A stretch of DNA of 64,000 bases from Callaeas wilsoni. Its lineage: Eukaryota; Chordata; Aves; Passeriformes; Callaeidae. Shown piece by piece: positions 1-12,110 of this stretch (position 1 is the stretch's first letter; each line of letters begins with the position of its first letter). A model generated the notes under the pieces. The model had not been told where the DNA came from and searched no databases. It saw only the letters and a program-made list of their open reading frames with translations. Position numbers and translations under genes: made by a program. The stretch lies in NCBI GenBank assembly GCA_013398955.1, contig VWPU01000799.1, forward strand, positions 1 through 64,000, given 5' to 3'.

Positions 1-14
1 CGCCCCCCGGCGGC

Positions 15-23
15 GCCATCTTG
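15..23 (-). promoter_or_regulatory. YY1-type site in the SRP9 leader
   Basis: The plus strand reads GCCATCTTG, the reverse complement of the YY1 core CAAGATGGC, about 33 bases before the SRP9 start codon. YY1 sites in this place, at or just after the transcription start, are common in TATA-less housekeeping promoters. Binding here is inferred from the motif alone. Confidence 0.5.
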
Positions 24-55
24 CCGCGGCCGCGGGGAGCCGAGCGCGCCCGGCC

Positions 56-127
56 ATGCCGCACTTCCAGGCCTGGGAGGAGTTCACCCGCGCCGCCGAG
101 AAGCTCTACCTCGCCGACCCCATGAAG
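56..127 (+). CDS. SRP9: SRP9 coding exon 1
   Basis: Encodes residues 1-24, ending in LADPMK. The donor is AAG|GTGGGA. The exon sits wholly in the CpG island. An open frame continues into the intron, but homology to the family stops at the lysine. Confidence 0.96.
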
Positions 128-3100
128 GTGGGACAGCCCGGGCCCGGAGGGGAGGATGCGCGTCCCGGCCGCGGCAGCGGCGCTCTGGAGGCGGCTCTAG
201 CTGCGCGCAGCTCGGCGGGGGCGGCGGGCGGTGTCGGGCTGGGGGGGGTTCGCTGGTGACGGTACGGGAGAGGCAAGAATCACAGAATCGCGTAATCGAT
301 TGGGTTGGAAAAGACCCCCGAGATCATCGAGTCCAACCTGTGACGGAACACAGCCATGTTAAGTAGATCATAGATAGCAGTAAGTGCCACGTCTAGTAAT
401 ATTTTTAACACTTCCAGGGATGGTGACTCCACCACGCCTCTGGGCAGCCCTTTCCAATGTTTAATCGCCCTTTCTATGAAGAACTTCCTTCTAATGTCTA
501 GCCTAAATCTCCCTTAGCACAGCTTAAGGCTGTGTGCAGGTGGCATGGGAAGAGGCCAACCCTCCCCAGCTACTCCTTCCTTTCAGGTGGTTGTGGAGAG
601 CGCTAAGGTCACTCCTGAGCTGCCTCTTCTCCAGGCTAAACACCCCCAGCCGCTCCTCACAGGAATTGTGTTCCAGCCCCTTCCCCAGCCCCACTGCCCT
701 TCTCTGGACTTTTTCCAGCACCTCCATATGTTTCTTGAAGTGAGGCGCCCAGAACTGGACACAGCACTCGAGGTGTGGCCTCACCAGTGCCAAGTACAGA
801 GGGGAAAGCAGCCCCAAGGAAGGGGGTTACTCACTGGTGTTACACCTGACCATCCTTTTCTATGAAACAGGAGAAAGCTCTCATTTATAACCCTAACAAC
901 ATCCCTAGGGAGCAGGCGATGTTATTGTTTCAAGTGATGTAATTGGCAGCTGGGATGAACCTCAAGAACCAAACTTAAAAGACATTGAGTTCATTCACAG
1001 TGTACCTCTGTGTTAGAAAACGGGGTTAAGAATTCTGCTGAAGTATCAAGAATTGGTTTCCTTTATGAGTTTATAGCATCTAAGACTGTCATTTGAATTT
1101 GTCCTCTTATGTTGCATTGTTGCCTGCAGTGACGTTTCGGACTGGAAGGTGTTTGCATCCTACAGAATAATTCCTCAAGGACTTAACTTCGCAGTTTGAC
1201 TGTTCCTTGTTTCCGGTGACTTTTTTGGGAGTGTGGTGTATGCAAATATTAAAAGTAATCTCAGTCTTCAGAAAAAGCATTATAGTTCATCTGAAAAGCA
1301 GCACAAAAATGCAGTGTGAAACTGGCACCTATGAAAGCTGGACTAAAAAAGGCCTAGTTTTCTTCACCAAAAATAGGGGAACTGGAGAAACCTTCAGAAG
1401 ATTAAATTAATATCTGATTATTTAAAGCAGATTAACATCTGCCTTTTAATTAGCACAGAGACACCATATGCGATTGCTGCTGATAATATAATTGCCCAGT
1501 TTTGCCTTCCTGGGCTCTGTGACATTCAGTTAAATGAAAGAGAAGGGATGTCACTACAGCCAGGAGCTGCTCTTCCCCTTTCCTTAAAGGGCCTCCAAAG
1601 GCAAGCTGTTCCCATCCATGGCAGTAAACTTGTCTAGTTGCAGAGGGGTTTATACAGACCCTGTTTTGCTAACAGAAGTACCTGCCTGTTAATTTGGCAG
1701 AGAATTAGCCTCAGCAGTTTTGTGATTGGGCTTGCTGGGAAACTGAAGGAATGACAAGAGCTGTGGGAGATGGGTGTGTGTTCTCCAGCCAGGCAGTGAG
1801 TGGTCTTGCCTTTTGCAGGAGCAGGTTATTGATACATCGAGTGGGTACCTGCTGCCTGTGGCAGTCTCTCTTGTGCTTTTGGGGCCGCTTCAGGAGGGAG
1901 ATGCCCTGTTACACTGCTGACCTGGTCAGAAGGTGGCAGTTTGTTAAGCAAGAAGAGTCAATCTCTGATGAGATCCATTCTGGAGCAGGAATTTCAAAAT
2001 GTATTTGTAGTGTAGGAGGTCGTTGACCATCAGCAGAAGTCGCTGTACAACAAAGAGCAGTTTAGAGTGTGAGTTGAGAATGTTCTCAAAGGCCACCTTG
2101 CTTTGTTTCCAGTTACTGGGGTCAGCTGAGGCTGCAAACAGAGCCTTTGTAGCTGGTTCTGTGCTTAGGAGGAACCATTTAATGCTCAGTCACTGAGGAT
2201 GTGGATTTTTTATCAGTCTGGCTTTGAGAACTTTGGTGATTTGAGGGTCCAGAGGGGCTGGATGGGTTAGAGCTCAGGGCAGGTGACTGCAGGAGTAACT
2301 GTGATAACGGTTCAGGTACCATAGGAGAAAAAGTGGTGATGTTGAGTTCACCCCACTCAGTTGATCCCTTTCAAGTCTTCATGTAGAGCTACTTTTTTTT
2401 TGAACTGTTTCAAGCCTACAAACACAGGCTTCCAGTTGGTTTTTCTGGGATGTGATACACAGCGAGGGGGTGTCTTGTCTCGACATGACTCTCATGGTTT
2501 ATCCTGCCTGCCACCAAGGTCTCTCAACTGTTGTTGCTGTATTTGCAGTGTTTTTGAACATGCCCAGTGTTAACCTTGCTGATGCTGCTATAAAACCAGT
2601 TTAAAGTGTTAGGCAGGGAAATGGGTCAACTTCCACACCACCTTGGCTATGGGATTACAACTTCCACACCATCAGAGCTGAGGACCACCACAGAGGTGCT
2701 GAAAACAAGAAGCAGTACATAATTGTAATCGTAATTAAGAGTAGTCTTGAGTCTGGGCAGATTTCCTTCAATATATTCTGAGAATTGTTAGCTATGAGTG
2801 CTAATTCTTGAAATGTTTGTCATTTCAGGTGCGTGTTGTTCTCAAATACCGACATTGTGATGGGAACCTCTGTATCAAAGTAACAGATGATGTGGCTGTA
2901 AGTACAGAACACATTCCCCTTTCAAGGCTTGCTGTACCACTCCCAGACTTGTGTTTTGCTGTCAGTCAGCTTGGGAGCTCTTGGACACTGCCTTGAGTGT
3001 GCCTGACAGTTTTCTAAAAGCTTGTGCTCAGCCTTCCCCCATTGCTGTGTCTGTGATTGACCTGTTCAGGAGCATTTTCAAGCAGGTGTTTACTAGCGTG

Positions 3101-4275
3101 AGCGTGGTCCTTTTTATTCGCTCAGAGTGGTGAAAACTTCCAACCACAGGTTAAGTTCCTCCTTTGTGAGAATGAGACTGAATGACAGTGGTGTTACAGC
3201 TAAGGAGCTGTTTTTCTGCAGTGCAGGGTGAGCCACGGTATTCTGCCCTACTCTTGTCTTCAGACTTGGAAAAGAGTCAAATTCCTGCTTTCCAGGAAAA
3301 GTAGTCTGGCACTGGAATTTCAAGTGCCGGGAAGAGATGTGAAACTCCAGTAAAGGCACTTCTTGATAGGGTAATAGGGCTTAACATGGGTGAGATGTTG
3401 AGTGTGGGGCACTGATAACAGGGGGAATTTCAGGGTAATTTTGTAGAAATCTCCCATAGGGGAAGTTGGAGTCAGGTGATTCACAAGTGTGAACTCTTCT
3501 GGGGTATAGGCTGCCTTACCTGCTTTCAGTCACAGAAGGATGTTGCACCAGGTGGGGGGAAATGGAGATTGGTTTCAGGTTTTTGGTTAGGTTGTTTTGG
3601 TGTTTGGGTTTTTTGTTTGTTTGGGTGGTTTTTTTAATCTTAACCAGATGCTGTGTTCCTTATTTAGGGCTGTCTTAGAAAAACAGGTTGTGCTTGGGGT
3701 AGGGGATCCCCTTCAGTGGAAAATACTGAATTTTGTGTCCCTGGCAGTGTAACATTAAGGACTGTGAAAGGCAAAATAAACTTGCTTTCAGAATATAGAG
3801 AACAGGAAAATAACTTCAGGTTTAAAATCTGGTTCTATGTTTAAACAACATCAAAAAAGAGACAGCTTTAAACACCAAGTTTTAACAGCTTTTTCGAGCT
3901 AGAAGGAGCTAGGCTAAATTATGAGTTTCCCTGTTTTCAAAATGGGAGGCACGAGCATTAAGGAGAAGCTGAAAAGTAAACACAGATATGTGTGTGCTTG
4001 GAAACAGGGTAGATGTGTTGATGCTGCCTCCTGGTAACCAATGAACGTTTCAGTGCTCTCCTTGTTTTTTGTGTTCCAAGCACAAATGCATAGCAGCTCT
4101 AAAGAAGGCAAAAGCAGTTCAAGGGAAATCTGATATCAGGAACTTTGTCTTGCAGTGTTTGCTGTACAGAACAGACCAGGCACAAGACGTGAAGAAGATC
4201 GAGAAATTCCACAGTCAGCTCATGCGACTCATGGTGGCGAAGGAATCCCGCAGTGCTGCCATGGAAACAGACTGA
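56..4275 (+). CDS. SRP9: Signal recognition particle 9 kDa protein, full coding span (3 exons)
   Basis: Joined exons 56-127, 2829-2897 and 4156-4275 give an uninterrupted 86-residue protein, the same length as human SRP9, with near-identical sequence from the WEEF start region to the C-terminal METD. SRP9 pairs with SRP14 and binds the Alu domain of 7SL RNA. The heterodimer slows elongation while the signal recognition particle carries a ribosome and nascent chain to the ER. The small alpha-beta-beta-beta-alpha fold fits the pattern seen: an N-terminal amphipathic helix, three short strands with basic residues (VVLKYRH, LCIKV, LLYRT), and a long C-terminal helix ([16 protein letters not shown]). 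The start codon has G at -3 and matches the family start. Both introns are phase 0 with GT-AG ends. Nothing suggests a pseudogene. Confidence 0.97.
278..820 (-). mobile_element. CR1 LINE, 5'-truncated, in SRP9 intron 1
   Basis: The plus strand starts with the reverse complement of the CR1 3' tail (AATCACAGAATC) followed by the familiar 3' region. The minus strand further in reads the C-terminal part of the CR1 reverse transcriptase, recognisable by [19 protein letters not shown] and [12 protein letters not shown]. The 3'UTR part carries substitutions and small insertions, so the copy is old. It begins only about 150 bases after the exon 1 donor, at the edge of the CpG island, and is antisense to SRP9. 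Confidence 0.88.
821..2828 (+). other. SRP9: Rest of SRP9 intron 1
   Basis: AT-leaning intron sequence. The short open frames here have no recognisable homology and no coding character. The acceptor is TTTCAG just before 2829. I see no RNA gene or further repeat I could name. Confidence 0.7.
2829..2897 (+). CDS. SRP9: SRP9 coding exon 2
   Basis: Encodes residues 25-47 (VRVVLKYRH through TDDVA), the central beta strands. It lies between acceptor TTTCAG and donor GCT|GTAAGT and is phase 0 at both ends. It starts with Val where human has Ala. The basic stretch KYRH belongs to the RNA-contacting part of the family. Confidence 0.96.
2898..4155 (+). other. SRP9: SRP9 intron 2
   Basis: Intron from donor GTAAGT to acceptor TTGCAG. 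It contains a T/G-rich stretch at about 3570-3640. No gene, RNA or named repeat is visible. Confidence 0.75.
4156..4275 (+). CDS. SRP9: SRP9 coding exon 3 with stop
   Basis: Encodes residues 48-86 ([10 protein letters not shown] through METD) and a TGA stop. It follows acceptor TTGCAG. An upstream in-frame Met at 4069 is intronic: homology starts exactly at Cys48, and the intervening residues do not belong to the family. Confidence 0.96.
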   Translation, partial: CLLYRTDQAQDVKKIEKFHSQLMRLMVAKESRSAAMETD

Positions 4276-5860
4276 AGTGCTGCGAATAAAATGAGTGCTC
4301 CGGTCATATTTCACTGGAAGAAAATCTCTTGGATTTGAGCGAAAAACTGGGGCAGGAGATGCTTTTATGTGCTAAAGTGGACTGATGACACGTCTGAAGC
4401 GTTTTCACCCCTCAGACTCCACTTTGGAAATCTAGGAAAATAAGTGCTTTCAATTGAAAGCTTATATTTATTTTTGGGTATCAAGCAACTATTCTTACAC
4501 ATTAGGTATGCTAAGAAGACAAGTAGATATTTTAAATCGGTAATATGTTAGTCCAAATTTGATAGGCCACAAGCATACTTCTGGAAAGTTACTGTAAAAT
4601 TTCGTATAGATTTCATTGTGTTCATATCTTATGCTGGTGTATTCTTAAAATGAGAAGGTTTATTAATCTAATACTGTAGCATGGTGACTGGGTCTAATAA
4701 ATATTAACATACATTATATAAATCTGTTCGATTTAGAATATCATGTTTTCTGAGCTGAAATGTTGAAATTGCCAATTTGTATTACCACTGTCACTGGCAA
4801 CACTCTAGCTTTCGGTATTGCTCTTGGTCATAAGCTGTGCAACATTATCCATGATGCAGTTTGTAGAACTCTTACATTGCCTAAGTAATTAAAACTTCTG
4901 TATTTTAAAAGTTAAAATAGAACTTCACTTGAATATCACTAGAGATCTGTGAGAAACTGGGAGAGTTTTTTTTCTGCTTGTGCAAATACTGTTACTGAAA
5001 AATAGTCAGTGGCTTTTTTACATACTTGAACTATTTTGTACTAGCAGGGGTTCCTTTTCCCATCCTTGCTTCAGGCAGAGTTGAAGTATATCAGCAAGAC
5101 AAATTCTAGAAGCTCTTGCCTATTATGTCAATAGAAAATATCCAACCAAACACTATCCAGATTCCTTGTTCTAGCAGCTTGTTAACTGCATTTTCAAACG
5201 TTACATGTGGCAGGTGGATGTCAGCCAGATGAATAAATGGATGAAAATAGCTTAATAAATACTTAAATACCACTGTCAGAAATAGACCAGTGCTCCTGTA
5301 GCTTAGATGTGTTTCTCACAGTCACCTCTGGTAGGCTGATGGAAGCCTTAATTGTCTCTTGAAAAAAAGCTTTTTGTTTGGAAACCCAGTAGCTAAAATT
5401 GATACTTGCTTTGACTAGATCTTGCATACTTAAAAACAGATGAACATTTTCATGTAATTAGGCTGTTGGTATAACTAGGTGCTTTCAGAACTGAGTTTTT
5501 GGGTTAAACCAAGCCATGAAAATAAAACAGGACCAAAGATAGAGTGGCATTTATATATAACAAAACAATCTATTTAAGTAGCTGTCTGCTGTCACTTGCA
5601 TAAAAATAATGGAGCTACTGGGAAGCAGTGGACTTTCCACATTTGCCAAAAGCTTGGAAAAAACCCGCTAGGCTAGAATATTGCATTAGAGTACCCTTTC
5701 AGCTGAATGTAGAATGTTGCACATTGTTGGAAAATACTGCAGCGCTAAATTCCCGGTGACTACTTAAAATTCAAGTCTGCAGGAGTGACTGGTATGTGTG
5801 TAACATTTTTGTATTGGCTTTTGAAATATAAATAAAGCCAGAGAGAAGGCTGCACTCGGT
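4276..5860 (+). other. SRP9: Probable SRP9 3'UTR with several poly(A) signals
   Basis: AT-rich sequence after the stop holds AATAAA at 4285, 4696, 5521 and 5831, all on the plus strand. The one at 5831-5836 is followed by a GT-rich stretch, as expected at a cleavage site, and is my best guess for the distal end. Tandem signals suggest alternative polyadenylation. The true end needs transcript data. Confidence 0.5.
4285..4290 (+). terminator. SRP9: Proximal poly(A) signal, SRP9
   Basis: AATAAA lies only 10 bases after the SRP9 stop. If used, it would give a very short 3'UTR. Usage cannot be judged from sequence alone. Confidence 0.45.
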
Positions 5861-8800
5861 TCTTTGTTAAACTTTCATGAGGTAGTGTAATACTGAAATT
5901 TTTCTTTGGTGCTCCAAATAACTTTCTTAATATTTGCAGTATAGTAATAGGGAGACTGAGTGTACCAAGTGGCTCAAAGGCTCCAGCTTTATACTCCAGT
6001 AGGTTTTAGAGGTGGGGCAGTTACAGTACTGCATATTAGAGTAGCAGTTGTCAAGCAAAACAGGCAAGGGAATAGATTTCTGGTTTTCTAAATTCAGAAA
6101 TTATTTCCCTAAAACCATGGGGAAATATTATTGCTACTTTTGTAAGAGTATGTGTTGTTAAGCTTATTCTCCATATACTCAGAAAAAACTAGAGTGGTTC
6201 TGTGCAGTCAGAGTGCAAAAGAAAATGTTACAAAGCTGCTGCTTAAAAAAATTAAATGGTTTGGAAACTTCTTTAGAAAAACGTAGGTGCTTCATAACTT
6301 TGTCCTGGAATTTTCAGCCATTTCCATACTGTGTTCATGGGGCCGTAGAGAAGCTCTGAATTCCGAGCTCTGTTTCTTTCATGCCCATACTCTTGCTGAG
6401 AGTATGTGTGCTTATGTACGCTGATCGCTTCCCTAATAAACATTTGCTGAGTTAGTCCATCGTGTTGCCAGCTGCTTGAATGTGTCCTCTGGTTTGTGAT
6501 TAAAAAATCAGTTTATTGTGGCTGCTGCAGCAAAGGGATGCTCACAGTACGTGAAGCTCTGCATTGGGCAGCCCAGCTTGCCAGAGACTCCTGCTCTCCA
6601 GCCAGGAATTGGAGCCAGTTACAGGCTGCAAACAGGGCAGGAGCACATGGGCAGCCTGTGCAGTGACAGACACGTGGCCTTTGCAGAAGTGGAGCGATTA
6701 AAAATAATAGGGTGCTTTTCCCTGCTACAGCTAATTTTGTTGCTGCCTGGTAGTTATCTTCAGTAATTGTTCTGTTTTGTGAGAGTAGTTTAATAAAAAG
6801 ATGCGGGCCTTGTTTTTGTTCCAAGAAATTAGTTTACCTATGGAATTTGCTCTTTTTCTGGTGTTCTCGCCTCCTGGATTCCCTGAGTGTCTTGATTTCA
6901 GTTCTTCCTTTGTGCAAGGCACTTAGACTGACTTTGTGTCTGAGCTCTCTCTCATGTGCAACTACACCACTTCTGTTTCCAATTTTAGGGGTTTGAACCC
7001 TGAGCTGCTCCATATGTAATCCATTGTGGAAGTGTATTCTGGAGTGCAGGAAGATTTTTAAATTATCTGTAGAAGTGAGAAGTTTGGTCACAGGTCTTTG
7101 TTTTAGAGAGCCTTATGAAGGAGGCCTTCCTATTAAACTCCTGAACTAACTTCTAGGAGTGACAGGTTTATTCTGGAAAACTGGATACTTTGGTGCCGGA
7201 GTCTGTCGAAATGGGAAGTGGAACTGAAGCCAAGCAGGTGCTTTTAAAAATGTTTTACCTTGCCAAAAGAATTATGTTTCATCTCAGTAAGTTTCTTCCT
7301 GCAGTATAAAAGTGGGTAATTTTTGATATTTTACTGTAACAAATGTGAAGAAACCCTGGTTTCTGCCAGATGTGGTCAGTAGGACTGGGATGATCACTTG
7401 TTACTGTAGGCTGATCTTAAAGGATTGAGTCATCTTAGGTGTTCATCCTGCTACAGGCAGGATAAATCCCCTCACTCTGATCACCAGGAAGAAGGATGGG
7501 AACACATTTACCTTACCCGCCTGTGCTTTTCCACTTCTGGCTTGGGGGGAGGACAAAACTCTCACAGGAATTATACTGTAACCACCTTTTAAATGAAGTT
7601 TGAGATCTGAAGTGGAAGTGCGTAGAAAATAGGTGGGGTTTTTTTCTGTAAACTTATCCAGGGTGCAGATGATGCACAAGTCCACGTCCTTCAAGAGTCT
7701 GTGAGCATTAGTGGGTGTCCTTAGGGAGTAGGGGCTTAGCTGAAAACTGGTATTTTTTGTACAGTGCTGTGTGCTGAGGGACCTTCCAATTCACTGAAAC
7801 GAAGCTGTTTTGATCAAACAAATCTTAGGAGTCCTTTTGTTAGATGACTGTCTTAAAGGATCTTCACTTTTATTTTTTAGAGGAAGCTAGTCTGTGAAGA
7901 ACTACATCTAATTCCATGCTTATGTTAATAGTGATTTGCTTTTCAAGACATGGGGGTGTCTATTCTGAAATGCCGATACTACTTTAAAGGTAGATGCTGT
8001 GTGACTCAACACAACTTTCGTTTATAAAGATATTATCTGTTAAAAGAGCTTTGAGAGTTCAAGGATTGGTATTTAAATACAAGCAACGGTTGAATTGTCT
8101 TTGTTGCTGGGGATGACATAAAAACATGCCTTTCATCTCTCATTACTTTCGCATAAGGAGATCTTTAGTCTAAGTAGACTCTTCAGACGGGCTTTCAGAT
8201 AAACCTCCCCACCCTGATGCTGGGCTGAAGTGTTTGAGTCACTACAGACTGGAGACAGATGTGGGCTTTTTAGTCTGTAGAAATGTTATTTTTGCGATGA
8301 GAATGATGCCACAGTATTTTAGCAGCAGATTAGTTACTCAGCAGAATGCAAAGCATGGTAGTTTGTTAACCCCTGCTTATTATGCAAGCCTGCATGTGTG
8401 CCCTGTAACTGCTCCACCAGAATAAATGCTCCTGGGAGAATGTGGGCTTAAACTGGACCAGGTAAAACTGAAGTCTGTGGGAACTGAGCAAACAAAAACA
8501 TGGTCATGGCTTGATAGCAGCGGTAACTGCCTTCATGCAAGTCCAGGCCCATGTTGCCGAACATGATCTTTGTTTCTGGTGAAGGTAAGTCTTTATGTTC
8601 TTATACTGTGCCAAAGTTACTTGTAGGGGTGTGTTCTTGGAGTCCTGTGATGGGAATGCAATTACTTTCTGCCATTCTAAAAGCATCTTAAGCCCTGAGT
8701 GCCATCTCTGAGTGCTCTTGGGTGGAAGTGCCTGGTCTAGTGGGAGCCAGTGTGCTCAAGCCATTATGACTCCTCAGACAGACAGTTCTTGGGTGTGGTG

Positions 8801-9519
8801 AATATTGGGATTATAAAACTGAGAGTATAGAGTTTCTCTCAAACTGTAATACTGGTATTTATCAAAGTGTTTTCTATTTAAATCAAAACCAGCTCTGAGG
8901 ATACTTTGCTTTGGTTAGCAAGTTTTGATTTTGTGCTCACATTCTTTTGTCCCCTTTTTTATGACAATTCTTAGTAATTTTTTTTAGAACTTAAAACATC
9001 AGTCATACCGAGAGGTCTGGGACAGATTGATTTTTTTTTATTATTTCCTTTGAAGTTGTATGTGCATGTTGGGTTCATTTTTTGTCTAGAAGAAGTGGGA
9101 TCTGTTCACGAAAGGACTGGGCTGCATTGTCCTGTCTCTACTGAAACCTTCCTGAGTTACGGGCGTGTGTTTACAGCAAGATTCCAAAGGCTGGCTCCTT
9201 GGAGAGGGGGCTGACTTTTCCGGACACCTCCAGAATGGTTGTGCTGGCTGGTAGTGAGCAAATGAGAGTTCGGGGAGCCGAAATACTCATTTTGACTGGG
9301 TTGCTCATGCATGTAAATACAGCCACCTCTACTGCAGCTCTGCTATCATTGTGTGGCTGGGAGATGAAAGGCTCGCCTCGAGGCGCTGACAAATGAGCTC
9401 TGGCAAACCGTGTGTGGCTCAAAATGTTACTGTCCAAAGGCATCTGCTCCGGTAAGGAGTCAGCAATGCAGGGGGATGAACTAATGCCTCAGACACGTCC
9501 GTGTGAAATTCGGTGTCTT
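5861..9519. other. Intergenic, SRP9 to first solo LTR
   Basis: No coding exon with family homology is seen. A further AATAAA occurs at 6435. The many small open frames are short, unsupported and overlap on both strands. I see no RNA gene. Confidence 0.6.
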
Positions 9520-9524
9520 ACTTG

Positions 9525-10201
9525 TGTAGGAACTTCTGGTTGGTTTTAGGACGGTCGGGACGGCTAGAGACGAGAGATCTCTGTGGTTAGGTCCTAGAGC
9601 ATGTAGTTTATTACGAAGGGCATGGGTGTAGGGGCCCTGCTTGGAGCTGCCAGCTGCAGCTCGAAGCAGGCCAGAAAAGTAAGAGAGCGAGAGAAGCAAA
9701 GGTAAGAGCAAGAGAGAGTAAGGGCAAGAATAAGTAGGAGAAGTAGTAGAAGTAGTAAAAAGAGAAGAAGCAGTAGGAAAAGACAGTGAGGTTCTCGTTT
9801 ACAATACAATAAATCTTCTTCTGTGTTGAATATTCTAATTTCCCCTAACCAATCTAGTACAAGATACAAATCTTATAGCATTTACATACAGCCTATAAGA
9901 ATTGTTACATTACCATACTGTGTTACATTTTAAACTCTAGAAACTCCTCTTTGGACCCCTGCTGCCACGCTAGTAGGGTCTGCTCTGACCCTCGGACTTG
10001 TCAGCAGGCAGAGGGTATTGTTCAATCAGAGAGGGGATTACCTTCTGCCGGCCATCCCATTGTTTTCCAGCTGTTCAGTAACTAAGGCTTGGTATCTCAA
10101 AGCTTGCTTTCATTTCAATCTCACTTACAGTTTCCCTATTCTCAGCATCTTTTGCCAGGCAATCATATTTATAAGGCTTTCCTGTTTCATCTTCCCCAAC
10201 A
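9525..10201 (-). mobile_element. Solo LTR, avian endogenous retrovirus (copy A)
   Basis: A 677-base element with terminal TG...CA flanked by an exact 5-base duplication ACTTG (9520-9524 and 10202-10206). On the minus strand it has a TATA-like element (TATAAATA) near the 5' end and an AATAAA (near 9612) followed by about 85 bases to the 3' end, so I read it as minus-oriented. A purine-rich low-complexity tract (about 9675-9790) lies inside. There is no internal retroviral region on either side, so it is a solo LTR. A second copy is at 38701-39400. Five-base duplications fit the ERVL group, but I cannot fix the family. The open frames in it are low-complexity shadows. Confidence 0.85.
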
Positions 10202-10206
10202 ACTTG

Positions 10207-12110
10207 AAATTGCCTTAAAAGATAGCTTTAAAATTTGGGGGCAGGAGGGAGACTGACCTTTCAGTGATCGACAGTTCGGGGCTGGTTGTTTTTTTTTAAA
10301 CGCATTTTCTGCAGCAGTGCTCCCATGTAGCTGAGGTCAGGGACCAAAGGAATAAACAAATTTCATCAAGGATCGTTGGTTTGTGCCCGGAGGCAAACCT
10401 TCTGTGCTTGGTCACACAGCAGAGCCGGGTGACACGTGAGTACAACCGTGCAAAAATAACCAGCTGTGGTTTTAGCAGAGCAGACCGCTGCTTTGCAAAC
10501 AGCTCCTTACCCACCACGGATGCTGATCGTCCCAGGAGCGTGCAGACTGGGGTTCCACAGCAGCCCTGGTCCATGGAACAGCTGGCTGCTGATGCCTCCT
10601 GCCTCCAGCACCGAGTCCATGTGCCTCTGAGCCTCGGCTGAGCTGTTCCCATTCACCAGCGCATCAGAAAACTCCTTGGTGTTCCGGAGAGCTGCTGGTG
10701 TGGCATCCCGCCTGTGTGCCGAGAGGGCTTCACCAAAGGTCAGCTGAATGCTACAGGGAGTGAAATGGAAGGGTTGAGAGCTCCCGAGAGGGCTGAGGAG
10801 AACGATGGGAGTGAAAGAACCCGTTAGATTGGCTTAGGTTGCCATGGAACCACAGCCTAAAAAACTCTCATCTTGGAATTTCCCTGACTTGCTTGTAAAA
10901 ACCTCCTTTCTGTTCCATTATACACCCTGTAATGTGCATGCTATACAATATTTACCTAAAAACTAGGTATGTCTGGATTTGTTTCTGCATTGTTCTAGTT
11001 CACATGGATGTTACAGGAAGTGTGGAACCAAAGGTTGTAGATGATATTCTTCCCAGAAGCCTGTAACACTCTGGTAGCCTCTCAAACAGAGCAGCCAGAC
11101 CTGAACACATGGTACAAGGTGTAAATTATATCATGGATTTATAAAACTGACTTGTAATTCCTAACATTCTTAAAGTGCCGATGTTGGGGCAGGGGTTTAA
11201 GCAGGGATCAGCATTTAAAGGCTTACTCCAGCAGCAAAGGTTCAGTGAGCTGTACCTGCTCCAAACCAATAAATTCTTAAGATGCCTCCAGAATGCATCC
11301 AGGTGGCCAACCCTCGAAACACAAGTACTGAAACACCTCCTGGATATGATTTCACTGGTGTTGAGAATGGACAATTCTGGTTTCTCAGAGAAGAGTTTTC
11401 TTTCCTCATTTTTTTGACTTCTGTATTAAGTGTCCTTCTTTTCTGACTCTTCGGTCCCTTCTTCTTTTTCATTTGTTTTAAACTTATTCTTTCCCTTTAG
11501 ATCTTTCATGCTTCTCTTATTTTCTTCTATATGCTTGATCATGGTGATGTTACAATTGGCTTAAGGGGAGAGGATTGTTACACAGTTGCTGCGTTACCTT
11601 CTACTTGTAGGTGTTCAAGGATTTTGTTGTCAAAGTTGAGCTTCGGTAGAGGGACATTCTGCATTGTCACACTTGGGAAGAGCTCATGTGCAGGTGTCAC
11701 TGAAGCATTAATATTAAACTGCACGGCCTCCTTCCTCAGCCAATAATAGTACAAGAAAATGGTTTTACTGGATAGAAACAAATTGCACTTGGACTTCAGC
11801 AAATAAAGAGTGATTTTTAAAGATAAAAATCATTGTTTTATCTGTTGTTGTCAGTTTCTCTGTGCTTGTATGAATCTTTGTTTGAACTCTCTGCAATTCC
11901 CCTCCCACCAGTAGTCCCCTAAGTTTCTATCACAGCCACATCCTCCCCCTAATTTCTACAACAAACTCCAGCTGCTTTGAAGGTGGATATTGTGTGTATT
12001 GCTCCTCTGTGCTGTGTATCGTTCCCCTACCTCAGCCTGATGCTAAAGCAAAAGTAATTTCAAGGAGTGCCAGACCATGGAGTTGCTAATGTTTTCCATT
12101 TGTCTTATTC
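10207..12110. other. Intergenic sequence
   Basis: Nothing I can name. A somewhat GC-richer patch at about 10370-10750 has open frames on both strands without homology. The rest is AT-rich. Confidence 0.5.

Larger units (their letters stand above)
1..265. promoter_or_regulatory. SRP9: CpG island spanning SRP9 start, 5'UTR and exon 1
   Basis: The first 265 bases are very GC-rich with dense CpG dinucleotides and contain the SRP9 start codon, all of exon 1 and the beginning of intron 1. This is typical of a housekeeping promoter without a TATA box, and I see none. The transcription start lies within or just before the window edge, because only 55 bases precede the ATG. The island stops abruptly where a CR1 fragment begins at about 278. 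Confidence 0.8.

Noticed and set aside
4069..4155. In-frame N-terminal extension before SRP9 exon 3
   Set aside because: Family homology begins exactly after the TTGCAG acceptor at Cys48; the extension is intron.
9594..9869. Leu-rich 91-residue open frame, membrane-peptide-like
   Set aside because: It comes from the pyrimidine-rich tract inside a solo LTR and is not conserved in the second copy.
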